A program made the translations under genes and the position numbers. The notes beneath the pieces are model-generated. The model was not told where the DNA came from, did not search any database, and worked only from the letters and a program-made list of their open reading frames with translations. Of a stretch of DNA of 7,998 bases, positions 1 through 5,406 are shown in pieces. Source of the stretch: Candidatus Aminicenantota bacterium (GTDB lineage Bacteria; Acidobacteriota; Aminicenantia; Aminicenantales; UBA8522); NCBI GenBank assembly GCA_003524335.1, contig DQHV01000055.1, positions 13,907-21,904 on the forward strand, written 5' to 3'. Position 1 is the first letter of the stretch. Every line of letters begins with the position of its first letter.

Positions 1-132
1 GAGGTCGCCGGCCCGAAACTCCGGCTTTCCCCGGCGGAGGATTTGAAGCCGCAGATAAACGGGATAGACAAAACCGCCGATCGTCGCCAGGATGACCAGA
101 GTGAAGAGGGCCTTTTCCCAGGCTGATAGCAT
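1..132 (-). CDS. N-terminus of a membrane-anchored protein, possibly an Fe-S oxidoreductase (partial)
   Basis: Only the first 44 codons are in the window; the gene continues beyond position 1. The ATG at 132-130 follows a strong ribosome-binding site (AAGGAGG, about 5 bases upstream), so the start is well supported. The peptide begins MLSAWEKALF, has one hydrophobic segment at about residues 8-28, then a basic stretch (LRLQILRRGKPEFR). From memory, this layout resembles the N-terminus of HdrD/GlpC-like (Fe-S)-binding oxidoreductases, where a membrane helix is followed by an RxGRPExR-like motif before the soluble cluster domain. No cysteine motif lies inside the window, so the family is an inference. 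It starts 12 bases after the stop of the barrel gene and is probably the third gene of the same minus-strand operon. It could instead be an unrelated single-pass membrane protein. Confidence 0.5.
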   Translation of the reverse strand, partial: MLSAWEKALFTLVILATIGGFVYPVYLRLQILRRGKPEFRAGDL

Positions 133-144
133 GCTTCCTCCTTT

Positions 145-975
145 TCAGAAAGGAATGGCAATTCCCCAGTTCAATTTATAGTATGTCTGCTTGTTGCCGA
201 GAGGGCTTCTCACCAGGTCCGACCAGAGACCTCCTCCCAGGCTGGCTTCGAGCCATCCGGACAGCCGGGCGCGGAGGACGAAGTCGGCCAGCCAGGCCTC
301 GCTCCGGCCGAGCGTCCGGCTGGACTGAGCGATGACCTGGAGGCTTAGACTAACGGCTTCCCCGAGCGATGCCCCGACCCGCAGTCCGAGCTCCTGCTTG
401 AGTTTCTCGCCCGAAAGGTCGAGATGGACTCTCTGGTTGGTGTGATGAAAGAACCGGAGGAACGGTTCGACGACAAAAGCCTCTTCAGCCCAGGGCACCT
501 GGACACCGATATAGTTGCGGTTGGTGTAGTAGGGCCTGCCGTGCAGGGTGCTGGTATGGTCCGAGTCGTGGTCGGAATCGTGGCCGATATCCAGGGCCAG
601 GTTGCGGCCCGCCTGCTGGCGGAGAGAAAAATGCCAGTCGAACTTGGTCCTTTCCCCGTGCTTATCATGGGTGATGAGCTGGGCGTGGAGGACGGTGCTC
701 GATGAGATCAGGAGGTAGTTATGGAATCCGAAGTTCCAGCGGTCCTCTTCGCCGCTGAGGTCATTGTAGCTGGGAAAGGAGGAGGGGGAGAGCAGCTGGC
801 CGAAGAGTTCCCCGTGAACAGTGAACTTTTTCTGTTCAAGAAGGTTCTCCCTCAGGTCGAAGCGGCGGTAGATGAAGACCTCGTATCCGGGAAGGACGGG
901 CGGCAGCAATAGGAGGACGGCCAGGCCCCCAAGTAATACAATTCCGGTCGGTTTTATATAGTTTTTAAAATTCAT
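145..975 (-). CDS. Predicted outer-membrane beta-barrel protein, hypothetical
   Basis: This 276-residue protein belongs to no family I recognise by name. The N-terminus (MNFKNYIKPTG, then a hydrophobic run at about 12-29) looks like a signal peptide without a clear AxA cleavage site. The rest is rich in alternating polar/hydrophobic strands and aromatic residues, and it ends in phenylalanine (WGIAIPF), as outer-membrane barrels usually do. Residues 131-140 read GHDSDHDSDH, a tandem His-Asp-Ser-Asp motif, and there is an HHTNQ at 177-181. These may be metal-binding or loop sequences. The ATG at 975 was chosen because it has a GGGAG ribosome-binding site about 6 bases upstream and opens the signal-like segment. 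Longer in-frame versions would run through the receptor gene. It overlaps the receptor's stop by 11 bases, which suggests translational coupling and a shared envelope role. Barrel topology is inferred, not shown. Confidence 0.7.
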   Translation of the reverse strand: MNFKNYIKPTGIVLLGGLAVLLLLPPVLPGYEVFIYRRFDLRENLLEQKKFTVHGELFGQLLSPSSFPSYNDLSGEEDRWNFGFHNYLLISSSTVLHAQLITHDKHGERTKFDWHFSLRQQAGRNLALDIGHDSDHDSDHTSTLHGRPYYTNRNYIGVQVPWAEEAFVVEPFLRFFHHTNQRVHLDLSGEKLKQELGLRVGASLGEAVSLSLQVIAQSSRTLGRSEAWLADFVLRARLSGWLEASLGGGLWSDLVRSPLGNKQTYYKLNWGIAIPF

Positions 976-3763
976 AGCGCACTCCCAAACGGATGACCCG
1001 GGGCGACTGGATTTCGGTGGCGTAGCGCAGCGGGAATTCCGGCCCCGTCCATTCGTTCTCTTGAGTTGCCAGGGCCCAGTTGAAGATATTGTAAGCATCG
1101 AGGAAAACCCTGCCCCGGGCACTTCCCAGGGCGATGGTCTTCTCGAGCCGGAGGTCCACGGTCATGTTGAACTCATAGCGGGCCACTCCGCGCGGGAAGG
1201 CCTGGACGTAGAAAGGCCCCTGGTTGAGTCCGGCGACGATGATTTTGCGGCTGAACGGCTGTCCGTCGTAGTACTTGGCCAGGACGCCCAGGCGAAAACC
1301 GGAGAGCAAAGGGAAGCTCACCCCCAGCCGGGCCGTGTAGGCCCGGTCGAAGCGGAGGCGCCCTTTGGCAAAAAGAAAGGCGTTGGGATTGTCATAGAGG
1401 GCTCCGATGACGCCGTCGTCATTCTCGTATTCGGAATTCCCCGGACTCGACGTCCCGACGGCCTCAGTGGCGGTAGCGGCAAAGAAGAGCACGGTGCGGC
1501 CGAATTTTTTAGTCAGGGTCAGGTCGAGCCCGCGGTACCGGTTGACGCGGCTCCCGGCGTCCGGGTTGGTCAGCAGGAAGAAATCGTTTCCTAAAGTTTC
1601 TTTGTCCTGGTTGTGCACCGTAAGGTCGAGGTCGTCGTGGGTCCCCGGGATCGTGTCGTCTCCGGGATCATAGATTTGGACGGGGCTGTAGGCTGTCAGC
1701 GGGACGCCGATGTTGAGCGTCTCGACGAGACAGCGCGTCTCACGGTAGAAGCCTGCCAGGGTCAGATACAGGTCCCTCTGAAAGATCTTTGTGATGGAAA
1801 TGGAGTATTCGTCCGTGTATGGCCTTTTGAGTTCGGAGTCGATCTCCGCATAAAACGGACCTTCCCGCCGCCACATTTCTCCCTCCTCGCCCGGCTGGAA
1901 TCGCCCGTCACGGTTGCGGTCGGTCCACGGATAAACCAATCCGCCGACGGCTTGAGGATTCCCATAGCTCAGATACTGGAGAGGAAGATGGAAATAGTAG
2001 CGGCCGGCCGAAACCCGGAGAGTCAGGGACTTATCCCTCAAAAAGGGGAGGGCGAAGCTCAAGCGCGGAGCGACATTGAGCCAATCGATTTTTCCTCCTT
2101 CCTGCTCGGGCAGCGTGCCGATGCCCGGGGCCCGGCCTCTCGTCGAGACCAGGTGGAGTCCAAGCGAGAGCGAGGCCAAGTTCGGGAAGTGGATATGATC
2201 CTCGGCGAAAAGATGGATATCGAAGGACCTCTCCTTGTGGCGGACGGGCGTATTATAACGAACGATCTCGAACGGCTCATCTCCCAGGTAATGAAGATGG
2301 ATGTTGTCGAGGATCTCTTGCTCTGATGAAGAGACCGCATGGCGTAGGGACAGCCCGTAATCGACCCGATGGTGGAGCCTGGAGAGGCGGCCAAAGAGGG
2401 CCTGTCCTTTTCCCTGAAGGATGACGGCGGTCCGATCGTCCCGGCCCGCCGATGCCGCTGCTCCGGAGGGGATTTTCCGGAACACCTCTTGGCCATGAGG
2501 CTCGATAACGCCGTCCTGGAAATGGGAATGGATGTTGCCCGTATTAAAAGCCGCGCCGACCTCGAAGTGATGGTCCGGCCGGAAGCGCATGCGCCAAACA
2601 ATCTGGAATATGTTGTAGAGGTTTTTCCGGTCGAGCGTTGCCGAAAATGGGACATCCCTGGCCGCTCCGGCTGTGGGATGATGGATCGCCTGGCCGGTCC
2701 AGAGGACATGGACAGAGCTCCGGCCGAGCCGGAAGGCGAGGTTAACCAGGGCTGAAGACACAGTCCCTTTGTCGTCCGGGCCGAACTCGGCGACATCCCG
2801 GCTGAGGTTCAGGTGTGACAGGGAAGTAAAGAAGAAGAGTTTTTCCGGGAGGATAGGGCCGGAGAACTGGGCGCTGTAGTTCTCGAAGGAATTGAGCCGA
2901 GTTCGCTCATCTAGGCCCTCGTCCTGCAATCTCGAGGGGATGGAGCCGGATGTCATCCACGGGGTGGTGAAATAAGCCGAGAGGGCGCCGTGATAATCGG
3001 CCGTGCCTTGTTTGGGAACCAGGTCGAAAGCGCCTCCCGGGGAGAGATAAGCGATGGGGTGACGTCCGTTGCTGTGGGCGACGAACTGGAACGCCTCCAG
3101 GTCGGGATAGTACAGGGGCGTTCCCGTGACATAGGGATCGGTGGCCTCCAGCCCGTTGATGAGATAGGAGCTCTGCGTCCAGGAGACGCCGCCCCGCGAG
3201 CTCCAGAGCGCCGGCAGGCTTGCCCAGACTCCGCCGACGTCGATTCGGTTGGTTGTGGCCGAGAAGTCCTGGTTCTCGATGAGAGACCAGATATTATTGG
3301 CCGAGGGCAAGGCGTCGGCTTGGAGATGGTCGATGAGCGTGCGGGAGGAGACATCGGACAGATCCGTCCAGGCAAGGGATGCCCCGGAGTCCGCCGACCT
3401 TGCATTTGCCACAAAGCTGATCCGGACGCAAAGGACGGACGAGGGTTCGAAGGCGATGCCTTGGTGAGAAGATGGCCTGAACCCCTGGCGGTCGATGAGG
3501 AGGCCGTATCTTCCCGCTGGGATTCCGTTGATGGCGAAAGAACCGTCGGCGGTTGTCCGGGCCGCCAGGTGAAGCAGGGCATCGTTCGAGGTCAGCTCAA
3601 TTCGGGCGTCGGCGACGGGCCTGCCGCCTGGGTCGATGACGCGGCCGAGAAGGACGGCCGAATCCTGCGCCGGGGCGAGAGGGCCGGCCATGGAAATTAT
3701 TATAATAATAAGGAGCAGGCGGAGGGGCGCAGTGAATTCGACATAGAGAACGCATTTTCTCAA
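965..3763 (-). CDS. Oar-like TonB-dependent outer-membrane receptor with carboxypeptidase-regulatory domain
   Basis: This 932-residue protein is a probable outer-membrane transporter or binding protein of the TonB-dependent receptor superfamily; the substrate cannot be read from sequence. Residues 1-32 are a signal peptide (LLLIIIIIS core, cut after A-P-A before QDS). Residues about 37-105 match a carboxypeptidase-regulatory-like beta-sandwich (LLGRVIDPGGRPVADARIEL ... DGSFAINGIPAGRY). Residues about 150-260 resemble the Oar-type plug (SYLINGLEATDP, PDLEAFQFVAHSNG, GGAFDLVPKQGTADYHG). The remainder is a long barrel ending RLGVRYEF with a terminal Phe. Two acidic loops (615-627 and 699-713) look calcium-binding. 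The TTG start at 3763 has AGGAG 8 bases upstream and opens a good signal peptide. No in-frame ATG gives an exported protein, and the in-frame extension to 3946 would run through the intergenic region. It heads a minus-strand cluster with the barrel gene. Family assignment is firm and the start is moderately sure. Confidence 0.87.
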   Translation of the reverse strand: MRKCVLYVEFTAPLRLLLIIIIISMAGPLAPAQDSAVLLGRVIDPGGRPVADARIELTSNDALLHLAARTTADGSFAINGIPAGRYGLLIDRQGFRPSSHQGIAFEPSSVLCVRISFVANARSADSGASLAWTDLSDVSSRTLIDHLQADALPSANNIWSLIENQDFSATTNRIDVGGVWASLPALWSSRGGVSWTQSSYLINGLEATDPYVTGTPLYYPDLEAFQFVAHSNGRHPIAYLSPGGAFDLVPKQGTADYHGALSAYFTTPWMTSGSIPSRLQDEGLDERTRLNSFENYSAQFSGPILPEKLFFFTSLSHLNLSRDVAEFGPDDKGTVSSALVNLAFRLGRSSVHVLWTGQAIHHPTAGAARDVPFSATLDRKNLYNIFQIVWRMRFRPDHHFEVGAAFNTGNIHSHFQDGVIEPHGQEVFRKIPSGAAASAGRDDRTAVILQGKGQALFGRLSRLHHRVDYGLSLRHAVSSSEQEILDNIHLHYLGDEPFEIVRYNTPVRHKERSFDIHLFAEDHIHFPNLASLSLGLHLVSTRGRAPGIGTLPEQEGGKIDWLNVAPRLSFALPFLRDKSLTLRVSAGRYYFHLPLQYLSYGNPQAVGGLVYPWTDRNRDGRFQPGEEGEMWRREGPFYAEIDSELKRPYTDEYSISITKIFQRDLYLTLAGFYRETRCLVETLNIGVPLTAYSPVQIYDPGDDTIPGTHDDLDLTVHNQDKETLGNDFFLLTNPDAGSRVNRYRGLDLTLTKKFGRTVLFFAATATEAVGTSSPGNSEYENDDGVIGALYDNPNAFLFAKGRLRFDRAYTARLGVSFPLLSGFRLGVLAKYYDGQPFSRKIIVAGLNQGPFYVQAFPRGVARYEFNMTVDLRLEKTIALGSARGRVFLDAYNIFNWALATQENEWTGPEFPLRYATEIQSPRVIRLGVRYEF

Positions 3764-3790
3764 CTCTTCATCTCCTGCGCAAACCTCCTT
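3760..3790 (-). promoter_or_regulatory. Ribosome-binding region and TTG start of the receptor gene, with a tiny out-of-frame ATG
   Basis: Read on the minus strand, AAGGAGG (3790-3784) and a second AGGAG (3776-3772) precede the TTG at 3763-3761. The AGGAG is 8 bases from TTG, a good distance; the AAGGAGG is 20 bases away, too far for TTG but 12 from an ATG at 3771. That ATG reads M-K-S-stop, and its TGA overlaps the TTG by two bases. Either TTG is the true start, perhaps coupled to the mini-ORF, or one T is missing here. An extra T would join ATG AAG AGT to the receptor frame. Confidence 0.5.
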
Positions 3791-3820
3791 ATATTTCCCG
3801 ATTTGCGATATCGCTGTCAA
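3788..3820 (-). promoter_or_regulatory. Possible promoter of the receptor/barrel cluster (weak)
   Basis: On the minus strand a perfect TTGACA lies at 3820-3815. Downstream is an A/T-rich stretch with AAATAT (18-base spacing) or TATAAG (21-base spacing, 3793-3788). Neither pairing is ideal, so this is a tentative sigma-70-type promoter. A perfect 10-bp palindrome, GCGATATCGC (3805-3814), sits inside the spacer and could be an operator. Another TTGACA, also preceded by CC, lies further upstream at 3856-3851 with no obvious -10. Confidence 0.3.
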
Positions 3821-3929
3821 GGACGCGCTCGCCCGCCGCAATTTGATTATTGTCAAGGTGAGGGAGAATCCCTGACGAAAGCCCTCCGCTGCGGAGCGGG
3901 CACGGATCTCTTCTATTACTCGAGCCTTT

Positions 3930-3958
3930 TTGAAAACTCCGGCCAAAGAAACTATAAT
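3930..3958 (+). promoter_or_regulatory. Sigma-70-type promoter of the lipoamide dehydrogenase gene
   Basis: TTGAAA (3930-3935) and a perfect TATAAT (3953-3958) are separated by exactly 17 bases. Transcription should start near 3965, giving a leader of about 40 bases. The leader carries GAGGAGG (3994-4000), four bases before the ATG at 4005. Near-consensus elements suggest strong constitutive expression, and no clear operator overlaps them. The 241-base divergent region 3764-4004 otherwise holds no gene that I can support. Confidence 0.78.
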
Positions 3959-4004
3959 GACGCTTCATCGGTGCGAACGGTAATTTCCCGACCGAGGAGG
4001 CGTC

Positions 4005-5405
4005 ATGTCCGAAAAACGCGACCTCATCATAATTGGCGGCGGCCCTGGGGGTTACGTGGCTGCCCTGCGCGCGGCCCAGCTCCGGAAAAAGGTGACCGTG
4101 ATCGAAGAAGACCGCATCGGCGGGACATGCATGAACTACGGCTGCATCCCCACCAAGTTCCTGCTCAGCCAGACCAAGACTTGGGACGAGCTCAAACACA
4201 GCCCGAGGATCGAAGGATGGAAAGAGACCGTGCGTTTGAACTGGCCGGGCGTCCAAAAGGAAAAGAGGGCGGTCGTTGAGAGGCTGGTCCGCGGCACCGA
4301 GTTCCTTCTCGAACGGAACGGCGTTGAGGTCTTAAAGGGGAGGGCTAAGCTAAGGAGTGAAAGGGCCGTCCTCTTTCAGGGACCCGCCGGGGAGAGAGAG
4401 CTGGAGGCGGAAAAAACGATCCTGGCGACGGGCAGCACTTCGGCCGGCCTGCCGTTCCTGAAGCCAGACGGAAGTACGGTCATCACTCATCTGGAGGCGT
4501 TGGACTTTGAGGACGTCCCGCGATCGCTCGTCGTCGTCGGCGCCGGCGCCATCGGACTGGAAATCGGGACGATTTATTCCCGGGTCGGGACAGAGGTGAC
4601 GGTTCTGGAGATCCTGCCGACGATCCTGCCGGGAACTGACCGGCAGATGGCTTCCCGCCTGGAAAGGCTGCTCAAGAAACAGGGGCTGAAGATATTCACC
4701 GAGATGCGCATCGAGGAGGGAGTCTGCGAGGCCGGAAGGGTGAGTCTCAGGGGGACCTGCCTCAAGACCGGCCAACTCTTTGAATTCGGCGCCGAAAAAG
4801 TGCTCCTGGCCGCGGGCCGCCGGCCGAATTCAGAATTCCTCAGGCATGGCTTCGGCCAGCTCCTGGACCGCGGCGGGTTCGTGCAGGTCAATGCCCGATT
4901 GGAGACTGCCGTTCCCGGGATCTATGCTCTCGGCGACCTCATCGGAGGCAAGTTGCTGGCTCATAAGGCCTCTCATGAGGGAGTGATAGCAGCCGAGAAT
5001 GCGGCCGGCGGCTCGGCTGAAATGAAGTATCAAGCTTTGCCTATGGCAGTTTTCACCGAACCTGAGCTGGCCTCAGTGGGGTTGACGGAGGATGAAGCCA
5101 AGGCCGCCGGCCTTCAGGTTCAAATCGGGCTGTTCTCTCTCCAGGCAAACGGCCGAGCGGTGACCCTGGAGAGTCCGGAGGGGATGGTCAAGATTATCGC
5201 GGCGCAGGACGACAGGGTAGTCGGGGCTCATATCCTCGCTCCATTTGCCAGCGAGATGATCCCGGAGATGACGCTGGCGGTGGGCAAGGGATTGACGGTC
5301 CAGGATGTGTCCCAAACTATCCACGTCCATCCCACGGTTTCCGAAGCGATGATGGAAGCGGCCCTGAAGGCCAAGGGGATGGCACTCCACGCTTTGAACC
5401 AATAA
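4005..5405 (+). CDS. lpdA: Dihydrolipoyl dehydrogenase (E3 component)
   Basis: This flavoprotein reoxidises dihydrolipoamide on E2 or H-proteins of 2-oxoacid dehydrogenase or glycine cleavage complexes and passes the electrons through FAD to NAD+, in the cytoplasm. The 466-residue length is normal for the family. The FAD-binding GGGPGGYVAALRAA lies at residues 11-24. The redox disulfide is C42/C47 in GGTCMNYGCIPTK. The NAD-binding GAGAIGLEIG is at 179-188. The second FAD motif is GIYALGDLIGG (305-315), and the C-terminal dimer-interface His-Glu pair is H442/E447 in HVHPTVSE. All catalytic residues are present. The start is supported by GAGGAGG four bases upstream and a near-consensus promoter. 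No E1, E2 or glycine-cleavage gene is adjacent, so it appears to be a free-standing E3 that may serve several complexes. A related disulfide reductase is less likely given the HxHPTxSE end. Confidence 0.95.
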   Translation: MSEKRDLIIIGGGPGGYVAALRAAQLRKKVTVIEEDRIGGTCMNYGCIPTKFLLSQTKTWDELKHSPRIEGWKETVRLNWPGVQKEKRAVVERLVRGTEFLLERNGVEVLKGRAKLRSERAVLFQGPAGERELEAEKTILATGSTSAGLPFLKPDGSTVITHLEALDFEDVPRSLVVVGAGAIGLEIGTIYSRVGTEVTVLEILPTILPGTDRQMASRLERLLKKQGLKIFTEMRIEEGVCEAGRVSLRGTCLKTGQLFEFGAEKVLLAAGRRPNSEFLRHGFGQLLDRGGFVQVNARLETAVPGIYALGDLIGGKLLAHKASHEGVIAAENAAGGSAEMKYQALPMAVFTEPELASVGLTEDEAKAAGLQVQIGLFSLQANGRAVTLESPEGMVKIIAAQDDRVVGAHILAPFASEMIPEMTLAVGKGLTVQDVSQTIHVHPTVSEAMMEAALKAKGMALHALNQ

Positions 5406-5406
5406 G

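Noticed and set aside
976..1122. In-frame N-terminal extension of the barrel gene to an ATG at 1122
   Set aside because: It lies entirely within the conserved C-terminal barrel of the receptor, reads as low-complexity shadow sequence, and leaves the signal-like segment internal. The ATG at 975 has a good ribosome site.
1061..2326. Plus-strand open frames opposite the receptor (177 and 237 codons)
   Set aside because: They lie antisense to strongly supported coding sequence, have unnatural composition and no recognisable domain.
3695..3711. ATT/ATA repeat tract as a microsatellite
   Set aside because: It simply encodes the isoleucine run in the receptor's signal-peptide core and needs no further explanation.
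3884..3896. CTCCGC-T-GCGGAG inverted repeat as a terminator
   Set aside because: There is no T-run after it, the loop is too tight, and it lies between divergent genes where no transcript is expected to end.
3764..3946. In-frame extension of the receptor to an ATG at 3946
   Set aside because: It would put about 61 residues before the signal peptide, cross the receptor's own probable promoter region, and start within the spacer of the divergent dehydrogenase promoter.
3968..3995. TCGGT...ACCGA hairpin in the dehydrogenase leader as a riboswitch
   Set aside because: It is only a 5-bp stem with a long loop; no known riboswitch core was recognised and the leader is only about 40 bases long.
2990..4279. 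Long plus-strand frame (429 codons)
   Set aside because: It is antisense to the receptor, runs through the divergent intergenic region and ends inside the dehydrogenase gene in another frame. No family resemblance or ribosome site was seen; it is a GC-rich shadow frame.
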